A stretch of DNA of 8,204 nucleotides from UBA10364 sp049611965 (GCA_049611965.1 JBMZBC010000042.1:1-8204), one strand, 5' to 3'. Numbered from the stretch's first letter, positions 1 through 6,980 are shown. Translations and numbers: made by a program. The notes: generated by a model not told the origin, from the sequence alone.

Positions 1-182
1 ACCACATCAAGACCGCGCAAGGCTAATTCATAAGCTTCTGTCAGGGATTGGAAAGCCTCCTCACTGCCTCCAACATCAGGGTGCACTTCCTTTGCACGCA
101 CCTTGTAAGCGGTATCTATTTCTTCTTTAGAAACTGGCAGTTTCTTTAGTTGAAGTATTTCAAGAGCTTGCTTTATTTTCAC
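1..182 (-). CDS. J-domain (DnaJ-like) protein, N-terminal part, cut by window edge
   Basis: The minus strand encodes 60 residues before the window edge. They form most of a J domain: a helix-I-like start (QALEILQL), the helix-II segment EEIDTAYKVRAKEV, the diagnostic HPD tripeptide at residues 34-36 followed by VGG, and the helix-III segment EEAFQSLTEAYELAL. In J proteins the HPD motif stimulates the ATPase of an Hsp70 (DnaK) partner, so a co-chaperone role follows from the family. The rest of the protein lies outside the window, so its class (full DnaJ or a J-domain-only protein) cannot be told. The start chosen is GTG at 182-180. It is the only ATG, GTG or TTG codon between an in-frame stop about 40 bases upstream and the conserved domain, and no Shine-Dalgarno is visible. 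It is transcribed divergently from kdsB. The J-domain call is firm; the exact start is less so. Confidence 0.85.
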   Translation of the reverse strand, partial: MKIKQALEILQLKKLPVSKEEIDTAYKVRAKEVHPDVGGSEEAFQSLTEAYELALRGLDV

Positions 183-202
183 TAATTCGAGGCTAAGAAG
201 GT

Positions 203-236
203 TAAAATTAAGAAAAGAACGCTACCCACACTACAA
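203..236 (-). promoter_or_regulatory. Weak candidate Bacteroidota promoter for the J-domain gene
   Basis: Read on the minus strand, TAATTTTA (210-203) matches the Bacteroidota -7 element TAnnTTTG except for the last base. A TTG (236-234) lies 23 bases upstream, at the edge of the accepted -33 spacing. The -7 element is 20 bases from the GTG start. The 183-294 gap must carry promoters for both divergent genes, but I see no convincing match on the plus strand for kdsB. This is a one-mismatch match in AT-rich DNA, so chance is a real possibility. Confidence 0.25.
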
Positions 237-294
237 CGCAATAACTTCTAAATGCGATATTGCAGAGGATATTATAATCTCGATAGAATTCGTT

Positions 295-1020
295 TTGAGC
301 AAGCAGAATCGATATTTAGTCATACTTCCAGCACGAATGGGTGCACAACGCCTTCCTGGTAAACCGCTAAGACTTCTTGGCGGTGTACCAATTATTCGAC
401 GAACCTACTCAGGAGTAAAAGACCTCTTTGAACAGGTATATGTTGCTACAGATTCTGACGATATCCTCGCGGAGTGTGAATCACAAAAGATTCCTTGTAT
501 TCGAACCGGCTCGCACCATTTGAATGGTACTACCAGAACTCTTGAAGCCTTCATGTCGCTTGACTTAGAAGTGGACTACATTATCAATGTACAGGGAGAT
601 GAGGCATTCATTTCCAAAGAGATACTGCAGCCATTATTGGACCTGCTAGAAGAAAAACAACCTGAGGCCGCGACACTTCAAGCTCCGTTAACTGCACACA
701 ACAGCAACTCCAACGTCTATGTAGTTACTGATAACGATGATCGGGCCTTGTACTTTTCTCGAAGCCCTATTCCAGCGGCCCGAAATGGTGAACCTCAGCG
801 CTACCAGCATGTAGGGGTTTATGCATTTAAACCCGAAGCGCTAAAAGCATATTGTTCCATGTCCCCCACTCCCCTTGAGCAACATGAAATGCTCGAGCAG
901 TTGCGGTGGTTGGAAAACGGAAAAAGTTGGGCCATTGCTACAGCGCCGAATAAGCCGTTGAGTATTGATACTCCAGAGGATTTAGAGGCAGCTGAAAAGA
1001 TGCTCTCACAGCTGGATTAA
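295..1020 (+). CDS. kdsB: 3-deoxy-manno-octulosonate cytidylyltransferase (CMP-Kdo synthetase)
   Basis: This cytosolic enzyme activates Kdo with CTP to CMP-Kdo and pyrophosphate, the donor used to attach Kdo to lipid A in LPS core assembly. At 241 residues it is close to the E. coli enzyme (248). Family motifs appear in order: the nucleotide-binding start LPARMGAQRLPGKPL (11-25), VATDSDD (50-56), NGTTR (77-81, the GTxR motif), NVQGDEAFI (98-106, with a metal-site Asp), ALYFSRSPIP (151-160), HVGVYAF (172-178), PLEQHEMLEQLRWLENG (193-209) and SIDTPEDLE (223-231, second metal-site Asp). The start is TTG at 295. It is the only ATG, GTG or TTG codon between the in-frame stop at 151-153 and the conserved IPAR-like motif, and no Shine-Dalgarno precedes it. 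One oddity is alanine where the family usually has proline after GDE (residue 104). The gene is alone on its strand, divergent from the J-domain gene, and its TAA overlaps the stop of the convergent DUF4294 gene. Confidence 0.94.
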   Translation: MSKQNRYLVILPARMGAQRLPGKPLRLLGGVPIIRRTYSGVKDLFEQVYVATDSDDILAECESQKIPCIRTGSHHLNGTTRTLEAFMSLDLEVDYIINVQGDEAFISKEILQPLLDLLEEKQPEAATLQAPLTAHNSNSNVYVVTDNDDRALYFSRSPIPAARNGEPQRYQHVGVYAFKPEALKAYCSMSPTPLEQHEMLEQLRWLENGKSWAIATAPNKPLSIDTPEDLEAAEKMLSQLD

Positions 1021-1694
1021 GGCTGATACTTCCTGCGCTCTTCCTCGTTTGCGGGAGTTAGTTGTCCCGAGATGAATTTCCTGATGAGGATGTTTTCAAT
1101 AAGCTGATCTTCCGGGTCATTCAAAGGATCATACGGACGCTTCAAATCAATATCATACCACCAGGCGGTCATGGACCAAAAACGTGCACTCAAGCCATTG
1201 CGGTACGTTTTGATAATATCGTACACGGGTTGACCGGTTTCACGGTAGATGAGCTTGGATAAAATTTGACCTTCACTACGGGTCAATTTTCGTAATTCAG
1301 GTTCAAACCGCTCCTCCAAATACCGCTGGTATTGCTTGGTATATTTTCTCCGTTGACGTTTTTTATCAATACCCTCTAGCGCCATATTAACACTATCCAT
1401 ACGGATAGCAGCCTCTCGTACATATGGATATACTCTACGTACTTTTCTAGTAAGACTATAATAATTTCTGCGTGCTTGATGATCGCTCAGTGTAGGTTTA
1501 GGAACAAACAGTACCTCATCCAGTACAGACCAAGGGATGGTATCTCCACCAACAACTAGTTGACCCACAATAGGTAAGGTCCCGTCCTTTACTTCACTTA
1601 AGGTGTCGACTTGAGCGGCAGCAGTATTGCTTAAAAGCAGTAGCAGGAAAAAGATGCTAAGACCTATTCGACTTCCAACGAGAGCTTTTACCAT
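1017..1694 (-). CDS. DUF4294 family exported protein of unknown function
   Basis: This 225-residue protein has an N-terminal signal peptide (basic start, hydrophobic core LSIFFLLLLL at about 12-21, cleavage near NTAAAQ at 23-28). The mature part fits DUF4294, a family I know mainly from Bacteroidota. It has a GDTIPWSVLDEV strand region (50-61), a YYSLTRKVRRVYPYVREA stretch (78-95), a strongly basic segment with KKRQRRK (111-117), and the core SEGQILSKLIYRETGQPVYD (140-159), followed by GLSARFWSMTAWWYDIDLKRPYDP. The mature chain is rich in Arg, Tyr and charged helices. I know of no established biochemical role; a periplasmic or envelope location is inferred from the signal peptide. Its ATG lies inside the end of the biotin carboxylase gene (38-base overlap, different frame). 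That argues for co-transcription and perhaps coupled translation. No Shine-Dalgarno precedes it. Its stop overlaps the convergent kdsB stop. The start is firm because no other start would keep the signal peptide. Confidence 0.85.
   Translation of the reverse strand: MVKALVGSRIGLSIFFLLLLLSNTAAAQVDTLSEVKDGTLPIVGQLVVGGDTIPWSVLDEVLFVPKPTLSDHQARRNYYSLTRKVRRVYPYVREAAIRMDSVNMALEGIDKKRQRRKYTKQYQRYLEERFEPELRKLTRSEGQILSKLIYRETGQPVYDIIKTYRNGLSARFWSMTAWWYDIDLKRPYDPLNDPEDQLIENILIRKFISGQLTPANEEERRKYQP
1261..1290. other. Bulged inverted repeat, possible kdsB transcription terminator
   Basis: AAAATTTGACC (1261-1271) and GGTCAATTTT (1281-1290) can pair over 10 base pairs with a single bulged T and a 9-base loop. 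On either strand the 3' arm ends in TTTT, so it resembles a short bidirectional Rho-independent terminator, though the U-rich part is inside the stem. It lies within the DUF4294 coding sequence, 241 bases past the kdsB stop. kdsB has no intergenic space in which to end. The repeat is visible in the sequence; a terminator role is speculative, because the same hairpin would also lie in the DUF4294 transcript. Confidence 0.3.
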
Positions 1695-3144
1695 GTGTAA
1701 CTACTGTTTGATTTGCTTTAGCATCCTGCAAAAGGTTTGCCACTGCGGCGGCTCCAACAGCTTCGAGTTCCGCATCCTCGCTTTGCAGCGCACTTGGAGT
1801 AAAGTACTTCTCTACAAAATGAGTACTGAATTCGCCACCTACAAAAGCTTCATGGTTCATGACAAAACCTGCAAAGTCTAGGGTGGTTTGTACCCCGGCG
1901 ATGCGGTATTCTGAGATGGCACGCTTCATTCGTGCGATAGCCTCTGTCCTATCCGCACCAAAAGTGATCAGCTTAGCAATCATAGGATCGTAATAGATAC
2001 TTACCTCCATACCTTGCTCTAGACCGTCGTCTACGCGCACACCTAGTCCTTGCGGCCTCTTGTATTCATGAAGCTTTCCAGTTGCAGGCATAAAATTCTC
2101 GGCGGCATTTTCTGCGTAAACACGTACTTCAATGGCGTGACCTTGGATAGTCAAGGATTGTTGATCCAACGCTAAAGGGTGACCCTCTGCTATACGTAGT
2201 TGCTGTTTGACCAAATCAATCCCCGTGATTTGCTCAGTAACCGGATGTTCAACTTGTAAGCGTGTATTCATTTCCAAAAAGTAGAACTTACCACCAGGTT
2301 CAAAGATGAACTCCACCGTACCTGCACCGCGGTAATCGCACGCCTTTGCCACATTTACAGCCGCTTGACCCATAGCTTCACGAAGGGCCTCCGTGAGTAC
2401 AACACTGGGTGCTTCCTCTATCACTTTCTGGTGACGACGTTGGATGGAGCATTCTCGTTCAAAAAGGTGCACTACGTTACCGTGTTCATCTGCTAAAATT
2501 TGAATCTCAATATGCCTTGGATCTTCAATGTATTTCTCGACAAATACCGCTCCGTTTCCAAAGCTGTTGGTTGCTTCGCTTACAGCACGTTCCATCTGAG
2601 CATCGAACTCTTCAAGGTTGTGTACAATACGCATCCCTTTGCCACCGCCGCCGGCGCTCGCCTTAATCATAATAGGAAATCCTATTTCTGAGGCCAATTC
2701 TTTCGCGCGGTCTACATCAGTGACCTCTCCATCGGAACCGGGTACGAGAGGTACGTCAAAATCTGCAACGGCAGCTTTCGCACTTAGTTTATCGCCCATA
2801 ATGCGAATGGCATGTGGACGAGGTCCAACGAATATCATCCCTGCCTGTTCTACCGCTTCTGCAAAGGCCGCATTCTCACTTAAGAACCCATAGCCAGGGT
2901 GTATAGCATCTACACCGAGATTTTTTGCAGCACTAATTATTCGATCTCCTTTAAGGTAACTTTCTGCAGAAGGTGATGGACCAATGAATACTGCCTCATC
3001 CGCGAATAGGACGTGTGGCGCTCTGCGGTCCGCCTCAGAATAAACGGCGACAGTTTGAATGCCCATTTCACGGGCACTTCTCATAATTCTAAGAGCTATT
3101 TCTCCTCTGTTCGCAACGAGGATTTTTGATACGGTTCTTGACAT
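1657..3144 (-). CDS. accC: Biotin carboxylase subunit of acetyl-/propionyl-CoA carboxylase
   Basis: This enzyme uses ATP and bicarbonate to carboxylate biotin on a carrier protein, the first half-reaction of acyl-CoA carboxylases. At 495 residues it has the complete biotin carboxylase fold. The N-domain holds ANRGEIA (11-17) and HPGYGFLSEN (82-91). The ATP-grasp domain holds Lys119, Lys161, the glycine loop GGGGKGMR (165-172), His211, Glu213 and Lys240. The metal and catalytic set is Glu278, Glu291, Asn293, Arg295, QVE (297-299) and Arg341, matching the E. coli AccC active site in order. It ends with a tail of about 45 residues (451-495, finishing WKSNRS) that E. coli AccC (449 residues) lacks. 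There is no biotinyl domain and no biotin-attachment motif, so a separate carrier and carboxyltransferase are needed; neither gene is in the window. The ADRRAPHV region resembles the acyl-CoA carboxylase type, so acetyl-CoA and propionyl-CoA are both possible substrates. It has a promoter-like element in the 46-base gap upstream and overlaps the DUF4294 gene by 38 bases. Confidence 0.92.
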   Translation of the reverse strand: MSRTVSKILVANRGEIALRIMRSAREMGIQTVAVYSEADRRAPHVLFADEAVFIGPSPSAESYLKGDRIISAAKNLGVDAIHPGYGFLSENAAFAEAVEQAGMIFVGPRPHAIRIMGDKLSAKAAVADFDVPLVPGSDGEVTDVDRAKELASEIGFPIMIKASAGGGGKGMRIVHNLEEFDAQMERAVSEATNSFGNGAVFVEKYIEDPRHIEIQILADEHGNVVHLFERECSIQRRHQKVIEEAPSVVLTEALREAMGQAAVNVAKACDYRGAGTVEFIFEPGGKFYFLEMNTRLQVEHPVTEQITGIDLVKQQLRIAEGHPLALDQQSLTIQGHAIEVRVYAENAAENFMPATGKLHEYKRPQGLGVRVDDGLEQGMEVSIYYDPMIAKLITFGADRTEAIARMKRAISEYRIAGVQTTLDFAGFVMNHEAFVGGEFSTHFVEKYFTPSALQSEDAELEAVGAAAVANLLQDAKANQTVVTHGKSSRWKSNRS

Positions 3145-3166
3145 CTGTGATTGTAAGTGTTCTTCA

Positions 3167-3174
3167 CAAATATA
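3167..3174 (-). promoter_or_regulatory. Bacteroidota -7 promoter element for accC
   Basis: On the minus strand TATATTTG matches TAnnTTTG perfectly, ending 22 bases upstream of the accC ATG, which would leave a short leader. It sits in the only gap (3145-3190) between the giant T9SS gene and accC, where a promoter would be expected. No TTG occurs at the usual 17-23 base upstream spacing, so the -33 element is missing or weak. If active, accC and DUF4294 can be transcribed apart from the giant gene. I saw no terminator hairpin in this gap, so read-through is also possible. Confidence 0.5.
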
Positions 3175-3190
3175 AGAAGCGAAATACTTG

Positions 3191-6100
3191 CTAAATCTTT
3201 GTGATGCTAAAGTAATATGGCCTGTTCTCCCACAACACTCGAACGATATACGAGCCAGGTGAAAGCGTACTCATATCAACTCGTTGATTACCTGCGTCAA
3301 TAGGTACCTGGTAGCGCACCAACTGACCTTGTGCATTGTATATATCTAGCAGCGTTTCTGAGCCTGCTGGCAAGTCCACATGAAGGAATGTGCTCAATGG
3401 ATTTGGATACAGTGCAATAGGTAAAGCCTGCTCTCCTATTCCCACCTCGTTTAATCGGTGTGTTACCATGGTACTATCGCCACATTCATTGATCAGGAAT
3501 AAGTTTACGATGTAGTTGGTGGTTATAACGCCATAGGTGTGCTGAATATTCGACACGGTACCCTTATCGTTCGTCCCGTCGCCCCAGTACCAATGGTATT
3601 CGTCCGCCCCTGTGGCATTTGCCGCGAAGTTTACGACCATACCGTTGGCTGAAGTAGAAACTATGTTAAACGTAAAGTCCCCTGCAGGAACATCACAAGT
3701 GGCAACATCGTCTGAATAAGAGAATTGGTTCCCGCAACTATCCTCAGCAGTTACAGTCACTGTGAATGAACCTTGTGTGCTGTACGTATTGCTTGCAGTC
3801 ATTCCAGAAGCCGTATTCCCATCGCCGAAACTCCATTGATAATTCAATAATCCGGCTGGTGTTGCCGTAAATGAGAAGGTACTCCCAGTAACGGTTGATG
3901 TGAAACCTAGCGTCACTATTGGACAAAGCGTTAAATCGAAGGATGTCGTTGTTGAATCGCCGCAGCTGTTGACCAAAAGGAGCGTAATTGTATATGTTCC
4001 CGAGGATGTATATATATGGTTCGGTGTTGCGTTAGATGCTGTTCCTCCGTCTCCAAATTGCCAGTAGTAATCAAGGGCCGTCCCGGTTGAGGTACTGGCA
4101 TCAAAATTCACACTTAGCCCATTGATGCTATAGGTGTAATCCGCAATTGTAGTATCACAGTAGCTGTAGGTGTGCAATAATGAATCTACGTTCCCGCAGC
4201 TGTTGTACACCACTTGATAGATATCAAACAAGCCAAAAGAGGTGTAGGAATAATTCGAGGTATCCCCGATGGTGCTATTGCCATCGCCCCAGAACCACAC
4301 CGTTGAATCTGCATCTGAGTTTGTTCCGTATCCGTCAATGGAAGCTCCAGAACCTTGGATAGAACCGGTGGCTGCTATGGATGGACAGGCTAGCGTAGTG
4401 AATTGAACCAAAGTCCATGTGCTAGTCAATGTTGACGTACACGTGTCCTGAACGTACGCATCATACGTGGTGGAAGACTGTAAACCTGTGAGTACTGCAT
4501 TTTGGTTCTGTGCTCCGACCATGGTGCCGTTGCCCTGAGTAAACCCAGTTGGACCATATTCTACGGCACTTGTATTGGCGCGTCCTAGCCAATTTAACTC
4601 GGCACTGTTATATGTGATATTGGACGCAAGAACATTGGGTGCAGGACAAGTCGCAGTTTCATCAATTTTGACATCATCAATAGCTATATCCGCTCTGTAG
4701 GAGAAGAATCCCGATCCGTCTCTATAAGCTTTGAAAATGATCTGTACGGTATCTCCCTCGTAGGCTAGTAAACTTACTGTACGCTTCTGCCAACTCGCGG
4801 TATTTGAGTTTTGTTGTTGACCCGTGATGGTATTCACTAATACCGCTGGGGTACCAGGCTTTTTAACAAAAATCCGCAGTTTATCTATATCAGGTCCAAA
4901 CATGTGGTACCAAAAAGTCAACTCCGGAGATTGTAAAGTATCGAGGTCAATCAGTGGTGTCCTCAATTCGGTATCGGTCGTAGCGGTCCACGGACTTGAA
5001 CTACGCGTAAAAGCATAGCCGCCTGTACCGGTAGTATGATCACCAGAAGGCCCAGTACCAGAATAATGAACTGTAGAAGAATTACCACCCGTCCAGAATA
5101 AATCTTCAGTATCTGAACGCAACCAACAAGGATCAACGCCACCTGTGGTGTTCGTAAAGTCTACTGTTGGCCATTTGCTTGAATTTGAGAAGTTCTCTGT
5201 GAAAGGTGCCGTAAAAAACGTACAGTTCGTCGTGAAATCAGGACCGTCAACCCATAGACTTACATCACCCGTTCCACAAGAATCGCGCACTTGCCATTCG
5301 TAAGTCGTCTGAGCATTGAGCTGTGGCACTCCTTTGTTTGAGTTAGAAGACGTGGTCCAACTCCATGCTGAGGTTCCCACTGCTCTGTATCTAATTTGCC
5401 AGTTTGAGGCACCTCCACCCACCCAATCAAGCTGAGCAACATAAACACCAACCGCGGTAACAGCTGTGTTCTTCGGTTTTGCACACGAAGGAGCGTTATC
5501 AATCTTAATATCGTCTAGCGCGAATTGCGTGTAGAATGAACCTGAAGAAGCCGAGTAATCAAAGCGTACCCGGACAGTGTCTCCTGCATAGGCGCTCAAA
5601 TCTGCAATATGTTCCAGCCAAGCGGCTGAGGACGAAGCATGTGTTAATCCCGATGTATCCCAAAGAGAAGACCAAGTTCCACCCTGCTTTTGAATGTATA
5701 CGTCGAGATCACCCATTTGCTGGCCGTAACCATGGTACCAGAAACTTAACTCCGGGGAACTCAAGGTATCTAAATCAATCCAAGGTGAGATTAAACGGGG
5801 ATCCGTACCCGAAGCCAAAGTCGATGTCTTCTGGTGGTAGGCATATTGACCGCTGCCTGAGGTGTGGTCTCCGGACGGGCCTGTCTGAGTCCAAGCGAAA
5901 ACAGGCGGACCCACGGTCCAAAACTTTTGAGCGGCACCTTGGGTAATCCAACACTGATCAATATCTCCTTGTACATTCCAAACTGAAGAAGGACCCCAAC
6001 CAGAGCCTTCAAAATCTTCTGTATATGGCGCTATGTAATTGCTACACCCGGTGGTAAAGGTTCCAAGGTTCGACCATACGCTCGTATCTCCTACGGCACA

Positions 6101-6976
6101 GATCTCACGAACTCGTATTCTGTAGTTTGTATTTGAGTTTAATCCAGAGAGCGTTGCCGGGTTTCCGGTGTATGTATTTATGGTACCATTGGCTATGGCC
6201 GTAGTACCACTGGCAAATTGAATCTGGCTACCTAATGTGTTAGAATTCAAGGAAGTCCAACTGATGGATGCAGTGCTCGAGGTCACTGAAGAGGCTACTG
6301 GATTGAGCGGTTGATCGCACGAAGGCGTTTCTTCTACGGCAATATCATCAATGGCGATACGACTGTTGGTCCACCAAGAAAAATTCACATCACGTTTCGC
6401 ATTGAATCGGATTTGGACGGTATCTCCGGCAAATTGAGAGAGCGATTCTGTATGCTTACGCCACGGTGAGGTTTGGGAAGAAAATTGATTAGAAGCTGTC
6501 GTAGAGTTAATGGTATGCAGGTTCACCCATGTATTGGTTCCAACCACGCGCACACGGATATTGAGCCACTCAACATCTGAACCGTACATGTGGTAATAGA
6601 ACACTAGACGAGGTAAAGTATCTCCACTTAAATCAATGGGTGGCGTAATGAGATTCGTAACCGTCGCATTTGAAGATGCCCCAGAAGACCATCCTTCTGC
6701 AAATGCATACCCACCGGTTCCCGTGGTATGATCACCATCCGGTCCAGATAAGGTATTGGCAAAACTTGGGTCTGAAGCCATCCATAAGTAGTTGGCTGTA
6801 GTGATGTTTCTAGTCCAACAACTTGGGATAGAACCTGAGTTGTTCCAAGAGCTAGGCCCCTGCCAAGAAGAACCGTCAAAGTTCTCGGTGTAGGGGGTAC
6901 TTTGGATGCACTGGGCTTTTAGGTTTTGGCCTAAAGCAAATAGTACTGCAACAATCAGTAGTAATCTTCGCTTCAT
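3191..6976 (-). CDS. Giant T9SS-secreted adhesin-like protein: 3x(MAM-FN3), 4x PKD, sorting tail
   Basis: This 1261-residue protein starts with a clear signal peptide (MKRRLLLIVAVLFALG, cleavage near KAQ-C at 22-23). Three MAM-like domains (about 23-219, 311-497, 585-776) each carry a GPxGDHTxGxGxYA motif, an IDL strand, an FxYHMYG-like strand, a GDTVQIRF-like strand and a terminal IAIDDI/FALDDI. Each is followed by a fibronectin-III-like domain (220-310, 498-584, 777-863). Four PKD domains follow (864-939, 940-1017, 1018-1093, 1094-1178) with WGDGN, FGDGG, FGDGN and WGDGT cores. The last ~78 residues are a T9SS type A sorting domain (LYPNP at 1189-1193, IYNAQGQLVR, LSPGSYIVRV). So it is exported by Sec, then carried across the outer membrane by T9SS, and either anchored or released. 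MAM and PKD domains commonly bind sugars or proteins. I see no catalytic domain, so adhesion or matrix binding is inferred. Cysteines follow a strict two-per-module pattern. It is divergent from the DUF4159 gene and 46 bases upstream of accC. Confidence 0.93.
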   Translation of the reverse strand: MKRRLLLIVAVLFALGQNLKAQCIQSTPYTENFDGSSWQGPSSWNNSGSIPSCWTRNITTANYLWMASDPSFANTLSGPDGDHTTGTGGYAFAEGWSSGASSNATVTNLITPPIDLSGDTLPRLVFYYHMYGSDVEWLNIRVRVVGTNTWVNLHTINSTTASNQFSSQTSPWRKHTESLSQFAGDTVQIRFNAKRDVNFSWWTNSRIAIDDIAVEETPSCDQPLNPVASSVTSSTASISWTSLNSNTLGSQIQFASGTTAIANGTINTYTGNPATLSGLNSNTNYRIRVREICAVGDTSVWSNLGTFTTGCSNYIAPYTEDFEGSGWGPSSVWNVQGDIDQCWITQGAAQKFWTVGPPVFAWTQTGPSGDHTSGSGQYAYHQKTSTLASGTDPRLISPWIDLDTLSSPELSFWYHGYGQQMGDLDVYIQKQGGTWSSLWDTSGLTHASSSAAWLEHIADLSAYAGDTVRVRFDYSASSGSFYTQFALDDIKIDNAPSCAKPKNTAVTAVGVYVAQLDWVGGGASNWQIRYRAVGTSAWSWTTSSNSNKGVPQLNAQTTYEWQVRDSCGTGDVSLWVDGPDFTTNCTFFTAPFTENFSNSSKWPTVDFTNTTGGVDPCWLRSDTEDLFWTGGNSSTVHYSGTGPSGDHTTGTGGYAFTRSSSPWTATTDTELRTPLIDLDTLQSPELTFWYHMFGPDIDKLRIFVKKPGTPAVLVNTITGQQQNSNTASWQKRTVSLLAYEGDTVQIIFKAYRDGSGFFSYRADIAIDDVKIDETATCPAPNVLASNITYNSAELNWLGRANTSAVEYGPTGFTQGNGTMVGAQNQNAVLTGLQSSTTYDAYVQDTCTSTLTSTWTLVQFTTLACPSIAATGSIQGSGASIDGYGTNSDADSTVWFWGDGNSTIGDTSNYSYTSFGLFDIYQVVYNSCGNVDSLLHTYSYCDTTIADYTYSINGLSVNFDASTSTGTALDYYWQFGDGGTASNATPNHIYTSSGTYTITLLLVNSCGDSTTTSFDLTLCPIVTLGFTSTVTGSTFSFTATPAGLLNYQWSFGDGNTASGMTASNTYSTQGSFTVTVTAEDSCGNQFSYSDDVATCDVPAGDFTFNIVSTSANGMVVNFAANATGADEYHWYWGDGTNDKGTVSNIQHTYGVITTNYIVNLFLINECGDSTMVTHRLNEVGIGEQALPIALYPNPLSTFLHVDLPAGSETLLDIYNAQGQLVRYQVPIDAGNQRVDMSTLSPGSYIVRVLWENRPYYFSITKI
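3194..3427 (-). other. T9SS type A C-terminal sorting domain coding region
   Basis: Residues 1184-1261 of the giant protein form the typical T9SS CTD: ALYPNP, alternating hydrophobic strands (FLHVDLP), IYNAQGQLVR, VDMSTLSPGSYIVRV and a short basic end ITKI. In Bacteroidota this domain targets cargo to the outer-membrane T9SS translocon and is removed by the sortase during attachment or release. It implies that the genome carries a T9SS apparatus, none of which is in this window. Confidence 0.92.
3443..4387 (-). repeat. Four tandem PKD modules
   Basis: Four units of 76, 78, 76 and 85 residues (864-939, 940-1017, 1018-1093, 1094-1178) each hold a W/F-G-D-G core and a late N/D-S/E-C-G-N/D motif (SCGN, SCGD, SCGN, ECGD). 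The first unit is the most divergent: its core is FWGDGN and the usual tyrosine-containing strand reads YSYTSFG. The units are related but far from identical, so this is an old duplication and not a recent expansion. Confidence 0.85.
4388..6910 (-). repeat. Three tandem MAM-FN3 units
   Basis: Three consecutive units (6910-6047, 6046-5225, 5224-4388; about 291, 274 and 279 residues) repeat the same MAM-then-FN3 order. Shared landmarks are PYTENF or PFTENF near the start, a Cys-Trp about 30 residues later, GPxGDHT, SPELxFWYH, GDTVQIRF-like and IAIDDI, then CxxPxN opening the FN3 part and FTTxC closing it. Similarity is clear in protein and only patchy in DNA. Confidence 0.88.
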
Positions 6977-6980
6977 ATGT

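Noticed and set aside
273..278. TATAAT before kdsB as a -10 box
   Set aside because: The E. coli-type -10 is not the Bacteroidota housekeeping element, and no matching -35 is present at 17 bases upstream.
1052..1069. CGGGA-N8-TCCCG hairpin just after kdsB as a terminator
   Set aside because: The stem is only 5 base pairs with an 8-base loop, and no T tract follows on either strand.
1627..1881. Plus-strand open frame of 84 codons across the accC/DUF4294 junction
   Set aside because: Both minus-strand genes covering it are well supported, and the translated product resembles no family.
5536..5946. Antisense open frame of 136 codons inside the giant gene
   Set aside because: It lies opposite the MAM2 coding region, has a low-complexity, Arg/Pro/Ser-rich composition typical of a shadow frame, and has no recognisable motif or promoter.
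3191..6976. Giant gene as a recently transferred or mobile element
   Set aside because: No transposase, flanking repeats or integration site is visible, and its codon use does not look clearly different from its neighbours by eye. Modular surface proteins of this kind are normal in Bacteroidota.
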